Assembly: GCA_025353235.1 (NCBI GenBank)
Contig: JANXQZ010000871.1
Coordinates: forward strand, 1-5,707
Direction of reading: 5' to 3'
Length of the DNA stretch: 5,707 bases
Origin: Bryobacterales bacterium
GTDB taxonomy: Bacteria; Acidobacteriota; Terriglobia; Bryobacterales; Bryobacteraceae
Part shown: piece by piece, positions 1-5,707 of the stretch
Layout: each line of letters begins with the position of its first letter
How positions within the stretch are numbered: position 1 is the stretch's first letter
The notes under the pieces: model-generated
Databases searched by the model: none
Seen by the model: only the letters and a program-made list of their open reading frames with translations
What the model was told of the DNA's origin: nothing
Program-made: the position numbers and the translations under genes

Positions 1-2
1 AA

Positions 3-1148
3 ACCATTCACACCATCGAGCGCAAGATCAACGGACTTGGCTTGGCGGAGACCACGGTTGTGCCCACCGGCCGCAGCAGCGCCGAAGCGGAACTTCTGGT
101 CGAGATGCCCGGCGTGGACGATCCGGCGCACGTCAAGCAGCTGCTCCAGACCCAGGCCGTGCTCGAGTGGGCAGAAGTGAAGGACGGGCCATTTACGTCC
201 CAGGACGAAGCGCGAGGCAAGCACGGCGGCGTGTTGCCGCTGAACACCAAGTTGGTTCCGTCGGTAGCGCGCGGCGGTCAACCCGCCTCCTGGTACTTGG
301 TATCGCGCATCCCGATCGTTCGCGGAACCGACATTCGGGACGCCCATGCATCCCAGGGCGATGCTGGCCGATGGGAGACGAATTTCGTCCTGAATCAGGA
401 CGCCGCCAAGCGGTTTCAGCGCTACACCGAATCGAATATCGGCAATCGCGCGGCGATCGTGGTGGATGGCCAGGTGATCAGCGCTCCTACTATTCAAAGC
501 GCGATCAGCGACACAGGGCGGATCACGGGCGCGGGCGGCCAGGAAGAAGCGTCTGATCTAGGCTTGAATCTCAGGGCTGGCTCACTTCCTGCCGGGGTTC
601 AGTATCAAGAGGAGCGCACCGTTGGACCGTCGCTTGGCGCCGACTCCATTCGCGAGGGTTATCAGGCTGGCCTGGCAGGACTGATTGCGGTAGTCGCGTG
701 CATGCTGATTTATTATCGGAGATCTGGAATCAACGCCACCTTGGCGTTAATTTTGAATGCTGTCATCTTGATCGCTGCGCTCAGCTACTTGAATGCGACG
801 CTCACTTTGCCCGGTATCGCCGGAATCATTTTGACGATTGGCATGGCGGTGGATTCGAACGTTCTAATTTTCGAACGCATCCGCGAGGAATTAAGGGCGG
901 GCAAGGCGGTGGTGGCTGCCGTGGATGCTGGTTTCAGCAAGGCGTTCCTGACCATCATCGATACGCACGTGACAACCGTAGTGTCCTGCGCTTTCTTGTT
1001 TATTTTCGGCACCGGTCCGGTAAAAGGCTTCGCTGTTACTTTGGTGATCGGTCTGATCGCCAATGTGTTCACGGCCGTCTTCGTGTCGAAGACCATTTTC
1101 GATTTTGAGCTGTCCGGCAAGAAGCAGGTCGCAGCTTTGAGTATCTAG
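3..1148 (+). CDS. secD: Protein translocase subunit SecD, 3' part (5' end outside window)
   Basis: SecD pairs with SecF in the inner membrane and uses proton-motive force to help the SecYEG translocon complete export on the periplasmic side. The frame is open from the window edge and ends at TAG 1146-1148, leaving 381 visible residues. The first visible residues, TIHTIERKINGLGLAE, and then PGVDDPAHVKQLLQT match the SecD periplasmic P1 region. VDGQVISAPTIQSAI and ERTVGPSLGADSI follow, as expected. Five hydrophobic segments (about visible residues 219-238, 244-263, 268-289, 315-337 and 342-365) correspond to SecD TM2-TM6. The motif GMAVDSNVLIFERIRE contains Asp284 (codon 852-854), equivalent by motif to the proton-pathway Asp of TM4 (Thermus SecDF D340). 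The first helix and the first conserved periplasmic motif are missing only because the window cuts the gene. The TTG at 42 is inside the P1 domain and is not the start. Confidence 0.96.
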   Translation, partial: TIHTIERKINGLGLAETTVVPTGRSSAEAELLVEMPGVDDPAHVKQLLQTQAVLEWAEVKDGPFTSQDEARGKHGGVLPLNTKLVPSVARGGQPASWYLVSRIPIVRGTDIRDAHASQGDAGRWETNFVLNQDAAKRFQRYTESNIGNRAAIVVDGQVISAPTIQSAISDTGRITGAGGQEEASDLGLNLRAGSLPAGVQYQEERTVGPSLGADSIREGYQAGLAGLIAVVACMLIYYRRSGINATLALILNAVILIAALSYLNATLTLPGIAGIILTIGMAVDSNVLIFERIREELRAGKAVVAAVDAGFSKAFLTIIDTHVTTVVSCAFLFIFGTGPVKGFAVTLVIGLIANVFTAVFVSKTIFDFELSGKKQVAALSI

Positions 1149-1271
1149 TAAATGGTGGGCCAAGGTTTTGGCTCCACTGCGGGAACTTGTTTTTAGGAGC
1201 CGGTGTCTAAGCTTGTAACATGATCGCAATGGTTGCGAAAATGTGGCGGACGAAGCCGGCGTTTAGGCTCG

Positions 1272-2483
1272 ATGGAATTATTCAAGAACACAAATTACGA
1301 CTTCCTGGGCAAGAAATGGCCCTTTATCATCCTATCCCTGGTCCTGTCAGCGGCCGGTATTATCAGCCTGATTGCCAAGGGAGGGCCGAAATACGGAATT
1401 GATTTCAAAGGCGGAGCGCTCGTGACGGTGCGGTTCGCCCAGCGTCCTCCAGTCGAAAAAGTTCGTGCGGCTCTTTCGGGAAAGCTGCCAGTGGAAGTAA
1501 CTGAAGTAACTACGGGAAACACCGATGATCTTATCGGCACGGAAGTTAAGGACGACAAGTCGCTGCAAGCGGCTCGGCAGAACATTGTGGATAGCTTGAC
1601 GGCGGCATTCGGCGCCACGCCGCCGGATAAGTACAACGTCAATAACGCGGGGGCCGCGGCTCTCGCGGACCGTCTTAGAGATCCGCTGCAGCGGGGCGGA
1701 GTTGCCCTTTCGGAGCCGCAGGTGCAGGATCTGGCGAAGAGCGTCGTGAAGTTTCGGGACACTGCTCCTCAGTCGGGTTTGATTCGCGGCCTGGACTCGT
1801 TATCGGCAGTCCCGGGTGTAACTCCCGCCGTGCTCAAAGTCATCAAGCAGGAAGTCTACCCGGCTCCGCTTGCGGTCATCAGCACCGATGTCGTGGGTGC
1901 CAGGATTGGGGCGGACTTGCAGAGGCAGGCGTTCTTGGCGGTCATCTACGCGCTAGCGGGAATGCTCGCGTATATCGCTTTCCGCTTTGAATGGATTTAC
2001 GGCGTGGCGGCAGTAGTGGCGGTGTTTCACGACACGATTATCACGATTGGACTTTTTTCTTTGTTCAACAAGGAAATTTCCTTGACTGTGGTTGCGGCAC
2101 TGCTTACTCTGGTTGGATACTCAATGAACGACACGATCGTCGTGTTCGACCGGATTCGGGAAAATTTGAAGATACACCGTCGGGAGGGCCTGGAAACCCT
2201 CATCAACCGCAGTGTTAACCAAACACTAAGCAGGACGGTCCTAACATCGGGACTTACCTTCCTTACCGCTGTGTCGCTTTTCATATTCGGCGGACAGGTC
2301 CTCAACGGATTCTCCTTTGCGCTGGTCGTTGGCATCCTGGTTGGAACGTACTCGTCGATTTTCGTCGCAAGCCCGATTTTGATTTTCTGGCAGGACTTTT
2401 TGGAGAGCCGCAAGAAACCGGTCACTGCGCCGGCTGCCGCTTCTAAGGAAGCTGTTCGAAGGGGGACAGCGAAAGTGAAATAG
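1272..2483 (+). CDS. secF: Protein translocase subunit SecF with enlarged periplasmic domain
   Basis: SecF is the partner of SecD in proton-driven protein export. I chose ATG 1272 because MELFKNTNYDFLGKKWPF is the usual SecF beginning; only a weak AGG (1265-1267) precedes it. The protein is 403 residues against roughly 310-320 for typical stand-alone SecF. TM1 is about 17-35, followed by the conserved YGIDFKGGALVTVRF (41-55). VVGARIGADLQRQAF (207-221) leads into TM2. The catalytic-type motifs are GYSMNDTIVVFDRIREN (Asp287) and VNQTLSRTVLTSG (Arg321). They are spaced 34 residues apart, the same as Thermus D637 and R671, so proton-pathway residues are intact. The extra length is at about residues 119-195, where a helix-hairpin-helix-like segment is inserted into the periplasmic domain. 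The C-terminal tail is basic and Ala-rich. The gene lies 123 nt after secD and probably belongs to the same transcript. Confidence 0.96.
   Translation: MELFKNTNYDFLGKKWPFIILSLVLSAAGIISLIAKGGPKYGIDFKGGALVTVRFAQRPPVEKVRAALSGKLPVEVTEVTTGNTDDLIGTEVKDDKSLQAARQNIVDSLTAAFGATPPDKYNVNNAGAAALADRLRDPLQRGGVALSEPQVQDLAKSVVKFRDTAPQSGLIRGLDSLSAVPGVTPAVLKVIKQEVYPAPLAVISTDVVGARIGADLQRQAFLAVIYALAGMLAYIAFRFEWIYGVAAVVAVFHDTIITIGLFSLFNKEISLTVVAALLTLVGYSMNDTIVVFDRIRENLKIHRREGLETLINRSVNQTLSRTVLTSGLTFLTAVSLFIFGGQVLNGFSFALVVGILVGTYSSIFVASPILIFWQDFLESRKKPVTAPAAASKEAVRRGTAKVK
1626..1856 (+). other. Helix-hairpin-helix-like insertion within SecF
   Basis: This is a sub-gene domain covering SecF residues about 119-195. 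It begins with YNVNNAGAAALADRL, resembling the 'N-x-N-x-A-x-x-x-x-L' opening of ComEA and GspK helix-hairpin-helix repeats. It continues with DLAKSVVKFRDTAPQSG, like the 'A-x-x-I-x-x-Y-R-x-x-x-G' second helix. It closes with LDSLSAVPGVTPAVLKVIKQ, which has a typical hairpin V-P-G-V-T-P between two helices. The flanking SecF sequence resumes normally at VVGARIGADL (from residue 207). The resemblance is by pattern recognition only. The segment is predicted to be periplasmic, so a DNA-binding role is unlikely and a protein-contact role is more plausible. Confidence 0.5.
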
Positions 2484-2485
2484 GT

Positions 2486-2510
2486 GCGGGCGGTGTTCTT
2501 GCCGGCTCGC
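2486..2510 (+). other. Small imperfect stem-loop in the secF-tonB spacer
   Basis: GCGGGC (2486-2491) pairs with GCTCGC (2505-2510) including one G-U pair. After a one-base bulge at 2504, GGT (2492-2494) pairs with GCC (2501-2503), closing a six-base loop. No T-run follows, so this is not a convincing terminator. It may be a minor transcript structure or chance. Confidence 0.2.
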
Positions 2511-2524
2511 AACCATCTTTGGGG

Positions 2525-2531
2525 AAAGGTG
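2525..2531 (+). promoter_or_regulatory. Probable ribosome binding site of the TonB-like gene
   Basis: AAAGGTG lies 11 nt before ATG 2543, a somewhat long but usable spacing. It supports that ATG, and no closer purine-rich motif is present. Confidence 0.4.
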
Positions 2532-2542
2532 ACTAAAGCTTT

Positions 2543-3298
2543 ATGTTCGAGCAAACTTTTGTTGAAGGCACGGCAAAAACACGCAAACCCTGGACAGTGC
2601 TTCTGTCCTTTTTAATTCAGACGGTTTTGATCGGCCTTCTGATCCTGATTCCGTTGATCTACACCGATTCGCTGCCCAAGGCACAGTTGACTAGCTTCCT
2701 GGTGGCGCCGCCGCCACCTCCTCCGCCGCCTCCTCCTCCTGCCGCGACGCCTCCTCCCAAGGTTGTCAAAGTGATTCCTCGCCAGTTCGATGCCGGCAGG
2801 CTGATGGCGCCTAAGAAGATTCCGAAAGACATCGCCATGATCAAGGAAGAGGACATGCCTCCTCCGTCTGCTGGCGTGGTTGGTGGAGTCGCGGGCGGCG
2901 TGCCTGGCGGGGCTGGCGGCGGCGTTATCGGCGGCATTATTGGTGCGGTTCCCTCGGCGGCTCCGCCTCCTCCGCCTCCCAAGGCAGTGGAGAAGCCCGT
3001 CACGCCCCAGCGCATTCGCGTGGGTGGAAACGTGTCGGCTGCCAATCTGATCAAGAAGATCACGCCGGTGTATCCGCCTCTTGCCAAACAGGCTCGCATT
3101 CAGGGCACTGTCAGGTTCACCGCAATCATTGGCAAGGACGGCACCATTCAGAATTTACAGATGATTTCAGGGCATCCGCTGCTAATTGCAGCCGCCCAGG
3201 ATGCAGTGCGGCAATGGGTGTACAAACCGACGCTACTCAATGGCGAGCCGGTGGAAGTGGTCACTCAAATTGACGTGAACTTTACTTTAAGTCAGTAA
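2543..3298 (+). CDS. TonB-family energy transducer with Pro/Gly-rich linker
   Basis: TonB-type proteins are anchored in the inner membrane, span the periplasm and pass energy from ExbB/ExbD to outer-membrane transporters. This 251-residue protein has a short cytoplasmic start containing basic residues (KTRKPW), one membrane segment at about 18-40, an 11-proline run at 56-66 and a glycine-rich stretch at 111-134. A second six-proline run follows at 141-146. The C-terminal TonB domain (about 172-250) shows ITPVYPPLAKQARIQGTVRF, the pattern GKDGTIQNLQMISGHPLL, and WVYKPTLLNGEPVEV, all characteristic of the family. It sits directly upstream of exbB and exbD, which supports its role. I leave the symbol blank because Acidobacteriota-like genomes often carry several tonB paralogues and the partner transporter cannot be told from the sequence. 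A TolA-like role is less likely given the typical TonB C-terminus. Confidence 0.92.
   Translation: MFEQTFVEGTAKTRKPWTVLLSFLIQTVLIGLLILIPLIYTDSLPKAQLTSFLVAPPPPPPPPPPPAATPPPKVVKVIPRQFDAGRLMAPKKIPKDIAMIKEEDMPPPSAGVVGGVAGGVPGGAGGGVIGGIIGAVPSAAPPPPPPKAVEKPVTPQRIRVGGNVSAANLIKKITPVYPPLAKQARIQGTVRFTAIIGKDGTIQNLQMISGHPLLIAAAQDAVRQWVYKPTLLNGEPVEVVTQIDVNFTLSQ
2708..2740 (+). repeat. Eleven-proline codon run in the TonB-like gene
   Basis: Residues 56-66 are all proline, encoded by mixed CCG, CCT and one CCA codons, so selection on the protein rather than simple triplet slippage is suggested. It lies just after the membrane anchor and probably forms a stiff polyproline helix in the periplasm. Runs of this type generally need elongation factor EF-P for efficient translation. 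Confidence 0.85.
2873..2944 (+). repeat. Glycine-rich linker coding stretch in the TonB-like gene
   Basis: Residues 111-134 are built almost entirely of Gly, Val, Ile and Ala in a GG-x pattern, for example GGVAGGVPGGAGGG. It separates the two proline runs, giving a stiff-flexible-stiff arrangement in the periplasm-spanning part. No function beyond a linker can be read from it. Confidence 0.7.
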
Positions 3299-3329
3299 TC
3301 GTTAGCTTTCGATTTCAATTTCAACTCGC

Positions 3330-3336
3330 AGGAGAG
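3330..3336 (+). promoter_or_regulatory. Ribosome binding site of exbB
   Basis: AGGAGAG ends 4 nt before ATG 3341. It decides the start in favour of 3341 over the in-frame ATG codons at 3353 and 3371, which lack a comparable motif. Confidence 0.75.
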
Positions 3337-3340
3337 AATA

Positions 3341-4075
3341 ATGCTGCTACAAATGAAAGTCTGGGCCTTCATGCTGCTGCAAGAAGAGTCTGTTAATTTC
3401 GACCTCCGTCACATGTGGGATCAGATGGGCTGGTTGGCGCGATCCATCGTCTTGATTCTCTTCTTCATGTCGGCTTGGTCCATCGGCGTAATGATCGATC
3501 GGCTGATTGCCTACAACGGAGCGCGCAAGCAGTCTCGCGCCTTCGCACCCGCAGTTGCCGGCGCCTTGCGCGAAGGCAAACTGGATGAGGCGATCAAGAT
3601 CGCCGACCGTTTTAACAAGAGTCATTTAGCGAAGGTAGTCGTGGCTGGATTGCAAGAGTTCCAGGCGCACCGCCAGAGCACTGAAATCTCGGGTGAAGAG
3701 ATCGACGCTTCCAAGCGCGCACTCGAACGCGCCGAAGCAATTGTTCACGCTGAACTGAAGCGCGGCGTCAGCAGCTTGGCGACCATTGGCTCCACCGGCC
3801 CATTCGTGGGTCTGCTTGGGACGGTAGTCGGCATCATCAATGCGTTCAAAGGCATTTCAGCTTCGAAGTCCACAGGTCTGGGCGCGGTTGCCGGAGGCAT
3901 CTCCGAAGCGCTGGTCACAACCGCAGTGGGACTGTTCGTGGCCCTTCCCGCAGTGTGGATGTTCAATTATTTCACTGGTCGATTGGAAGCGTTCGACGTG
4001 GAAATGGGCAACTCCAGCTCCGAGCTGATTGACTACTTCCTCAAGCGTTCGCAGAAAATAGGCGTAACAAAGTAG
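3341..4075 (+). CDS. exbB: ExbB/TolQ/MotA-family proton channel subunit
   Basis: ExbB forms the pentameric inner-membrane scaffold of the motor that surrounds ExbD and energises TonB. The 244-residue protein has TM1 at about 32-52 (SIVLILFFMSAWSIGVMIDR), a long cytoplasmic helical region at about 55-140, then TM2 and TM3. TM2 carries TIGSTGPFVGLLGTVVGIIN (148-167). TM3 carries GGISEALVTTAVGLFVALPA (185-204), where Glu189 aligns by motif with E. coli ExbB Glu176. Length and three-helix layout are normal for the family. The start at 3341 follows a strong ribosome binding site. The gene is 42 nt after the TonB-like gene and upstream of two exbD genes, which favours ExbB over TolQ. A TolQ-like role cannot be fully excluded, but no tolB or pal is seen in the window. 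Confidence 0.93.
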   Translation: MLLQMKVWAFMLLQEESVNFDLRHMWDQMGWLARSIVLILFFMSAWSIGVMIDRLIAYNGARKQSRAFAPAVAGALREGKLDEAIKIADRFNKSHLAKVVVAGLQEFQAHRQSTEISGEEIDASKRALERAEAIVHAELKRGVSSLATIGSTGPFVGLLGTVVGIINAFKGISASKSTGLGAVAGGISEALVTTAVGLFVALPAVWMFNYFTGRLEAFDVEMGNSSSELIDYFLKRSQKIGVTK

Positions 4076-4084
4076 TTTCCAGAC

Positions 4085-4123
4085 CGCTCCCTTGCTGCTC
4101 AGTAACAGAGCCGTAAGGGAGCG
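4085..4123 (+). promoter_or_regulatory. Strong stem-loop between exbB and exbD1
   Basis: CGCTCCCTT (4085-4093) is perfectly complementary to AAGGGAGCG (4115-4123). The stem extends inward with a G-U pair (4094/4114), a C-G pair (4095/4113), one mismatch (4096/4112) and four more pairs (4097-4100 with 4108-4111), closing a seven-base loop, AGTAACA. Only three T residues follow the stem, so a full intrinsic terminator is doubtful. A partial terminator, an mRNA-end stabiliser or a processing site between the two cistrons is more likely. The exbD1 ribosome binding site begins 7 nt downstream and stays outside the stem. Confidence 0.55.
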
Positions 4124-4129
4124 TTTGGC

Positions 4130-4134
4130 AGGAG
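4130..4134 (+). promoter_or_regulatory. Ribosome binding site of exbD1
   Basis: AGGAG lies 8 nt before ATG 4143, an ideal spacing. It supports that ATG over the upstream in-frame TTG at 4092, which is buried in the left arm of the stem-loop. Confidence 0.75.
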
Positions 4135-4142
4135 CCAGGATC

Positions 4143-4595
4143 ATGGAAAAAAAGAAAGCTGCTGGTGCCATCTCCGAGATTAACGTCACTCCCATGGTGG
4201 ACGTGATGCTAGTGCTGCTGATCATCTTCATGGTCATCACGCCCATGTTGAGTAAAGGGCAGAACGTGGACTTGGTGAGAACCAAAAATCCGATCGCCAT
4301 GCAGGCGGCGGATAAGGAAGACGCCGTGATGGTTGCAGTGACGCGCGACGGGAAAGTATTTCTTAGCCCAGGCAACACGAAGACTGTGCCGGCCGATCTT
4401 CCCGGTAAAGTGAAAGATCTGCTAAAAGACAAGATAGATAAGACTTGTTACATCAAGTCCGATGCCAGGGCTCGGTACGAGGTGGTCGAGGATGTGATCG
4501 ACAACCTGCGCGCGGCTGGCGTGGATCAGATTGGCTTAATCACCGAGCAGGACAAAAAGAAGATGCCTGCCGCCGCTAGCGGCCCGGGTCAATAA
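4143..4595 (+). CDS. exbD: ExbD/TolR-family motor subunit, first copy
   Basis: ExbD is the inner-membrane partner of ExbB, and its single helix sits in the ExbB pore and carries the proton-binding aspartate. The protein is 150 residues. It has a short basic N-terminus (MEKKKAAGA), the family signature SEINVTPMVDVMLVLLIIFM (11-30) with Asp20 equivalent to E. coli ExbD Asp25, and one membrane helix to about residue 35. The periplasmic domain ends in the conserved YEVVEDVIDNLRAAGVDQIGL pattern, given here in part as RAAGVDQIGL (123-132). The tail (KKKMPAAASGPGQ) is short and flexible. ATG 4143 is chosen over TTG 4092 because of the well-spaced ribosome binding site and because the signature then begins near the N-terminus, as in relatives. 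It shares a 19-base identical stretch with exbD2 in the membrane helix (4216-4234 versus 4724-4742), consistent with duplication of an ancestral gene. Confidence 0.93.
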   Translation: MEKKKAAGAISEINVTPMVDVMLVLLIIFMVITPMLSKGQNVDLVRTKNPIAMQAADKEDAVMVAVTRDGKVFLSPGNTKTVPADLPGKVKDLLKDKIDKTCYIKSDARARYEVVEDVIDNLRAAGVDQIGLITEQDKKKMPAAASGPGQ

Positions 4596-4627
4596 AGCAA
4601 GTCCGCTACCAGAAATAGTTCCAATCT

Positions 4628-4633
4628 AAGGAG
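4628..4633 (+). promoter_or_regulatory. Ribosome binding site of exbD2
   Basis: AAGGAG lies 8 nt before ATG 4642, a near-consensus site that fixes the start. Further ATG codons at 4648 and 4654 are in frame but less well spaced. Confidence 0.75.
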
Positions 4634-4641
4634 AAATAGTC

Positions 4642-5070
<429 letters not shown>

Positions 5071-5161
5071 ACATTCGCTACGGCATGTCGGCGCGTATGG
5101 AACGCAAAATAGTCTGTTCCACCCGCGTCGAACTGTGGTTGAATATCTCTTACACCTTTTT

Positions 5162-5707
5162 ATGAACAAGACATTCTCTGTTCTGGGCATCGCCGTCCTT
5201 GCACTTGTCGGCACGGGTTGCAATAAGCTGAAGTCGCGGGACGCTCTGAATCAGGGAGTCGCGGCGTTCAAGAACGCGAAGTTTCCTGCCGCTGTGGATT
5301 TCTTTAAGAGATCCGTGGATCTCGACCCTGACAATATGAACGGTCGCAAGTATTTGGCTGCCGCTTACATGTCGCAGTACATCCCCGGCGCCGATTCGCC
5401 GGAGAACAACCAGATGTCCAAGGCGGCTAAGGACGAGTTTCAAAAGGTCTTAGACAAAGCCCCCAAGGACACGTTTGCGTTAGCCTCGCTGGCGAGTCTG
5501 GCATACCAGCAGGCTCAAGGCGTACCCGAGCTTGATCGGAAATTCCAAAGGCTGGACGAAGCTAAGGAATGGTACAAGAAGCTGATCGAAGCGGATCCGC
5601 AAGCCAAGGAAGCTTACTATAGTCTGGGCGTGATCGACTGGGCTGAGACGTATCCCGTGCGGATGGCGGCCCGGGCAAAGCTGGGCATTAAGCCTGAGAC
5701 TCCGGGT
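5162..5707 (+). CDS. Tetratricopeptide-repeat lipoprotein, 5' part (continues past window)
   Basis: The frame opens at ATG 5162 and stays open for 182 codons to the window edge. The N-terminus MNKTFSVLGIAVLALVGTGC is a signal peptide ending in a permissible though not canonical lipobox (G-T-G before Cys20), so the mature protein is probably lipid-anchored and periplasm-facing. TPR-like helices follow: DALNQGVAAFKNAKFPAAVD with FFKRSVDLDPDN (27-58), a stretch ending in FQKVLDKAPKD (93-103), and LDEAKEWYKKLIEADPQAKE (131-150) with AYYSLGVIDW (151-160). The pattern 'A-x-x-x-F/Y-x-x-A-ϕ-D-P' is typical of TPR units, which mediate protein contacts. I cannot name its partner. It lies 91 nt after exbD2, with no clear ribosome binding site before the ATG (a T-rich stretch precedes it). 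An upstream in-frame GTG at 5135 would spoil the signal peptide. Confidence 0.85.
   Translation, partial: MNKTFSVLGIAVLALVGTGCNKLKSRDALNQGVAAFKNAKFPAAVDFFKRSVDLDPDNMNGRKYLAAAYMSQYIPGADSPENNQMSKAAKDEFQKVLDKAPKDTFALASLASLAYQQAQGVPELDRKFQRLDEAKEWYKKLIEADPQAKEAYYSLGVIDWAETYPVRMAARAKLGIKPETPG

Noticed and set aside
1233..1271. Upstream TTG start for secF giving 13 extra residues
   Set aside because: The extra residues (MRKCGGRSRRLGS) do not match SecF N-termini, whereas MELFKN at 1272 does.
1220..1402. 60-codon frame starting at ATG 1220 and overlapping the secF start in another frame
   Set aside because: Most of it lies inside the conserved secF coding region and its translation has no recognisable domain or bias; treated as a shadow frame.
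2027..2554. Minus-strand 175-codon frame opposite the secF 3' end
   Set aside because: It is antisense to conserved SecF motifs and crosses into the tonB start; no recognisable domain.
2659..3099. Minus-strand 146-codon frame opposite the TonB-like gene
   Set aside because: Its poly-Gly and Pro-rich translation is only the complement of the Pro/Gly codons on the + strand; no independent coding sign.
4085..4130. Intrinsic terminator after exbB
   Set aside because: The stem is strong, but only three T residues follow before GGC, and exbD1 depends on read-through; kept as a regulatory or processing structure.
4092..4142. Upstream TTG start for exbD1
   Set aside because: It lies inside the stem-loop, lacks a ribosome binding site and adds a non-family N-terminus; ATG 4143 has a well-spaced AGGAG.
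3857..4432. Minus-strand 191-codon frame spanning exbB and exbD1
   Set aside because: It is antisense to two well-supported genes and their spacer hairpin, and resembles no known family.
5098..5121. Small inverted repeat TGGAAC/GTTCCA in the exbD2-lipoprotein spacer
   Set aside because: Six pairs with a 12-base loop and no T-run directly after it are within chance expectation.

Overview
The window is a single-strand (+) run of seven genes from a Gram-negative bacterium. In order they are the 3' part of secD, complete secF, a TonB-type energy transducer, exbB (TolQ/MotA family), two tandem exbD paralogues, and the 5' part of a tetratricopeptide-repeat lipoprotein. The moderately GC-rich coding, the proline/glycine-rich TonB linker, the enlarged SecF and the order secDF-tonB-exbB-exbD-exbD-TPR fit the phylum Acidobacteriota. 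That assignment rests on recalled family resemblance and was not searched.

Layout. Positions 3-1148 hold the SecD C-terminal two thirds, with its N-terminus off the left edge. After a 123-nt spacer, secF runs from 1272 to 2483. After 59 nt comes the TonB-like gene (2543-3298), then 42 nt and exbB (3341-4075). A 67-nt spacer with a strong stem-loop precedes exbD1 (4143-4595). A 46-nt spacer with a good ribosome binding site precedes exbD2 (4642-5070). After 91 nt the lipoprotein gene starts at 5162 and runs off the right edge. No spacer exceeds about 125 nt. I see no opposite-strand gene, RNA gene, mobile element or CRISPR array.

How the genes work together. SecD and SecF form the proton-driven accessory complex that helps the SecYEG translocon release proteins on the periplasmic side. 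ExbB and the two ExbD proteins form a proton-driven inner-membrane motor that energises the TonB-like protein, which drives outer-membrane transport. Both modules convert proton-motive force into work on the periplasmic side, and all genes point the same way with short spacers, so co-transcription is plausible but not proven.

The most unusual points are a roughly 75-residue insertion in the SecF periplasmic domain that resembles ComEA/GspK-type helix-hairpin-helix repeats, and a near-perfect stem-loop between exbB and exbD1 that could set their relative expression. Otherwise the window is a conserved housekeeping cluster. I found no clear evidence of an undescribed system.
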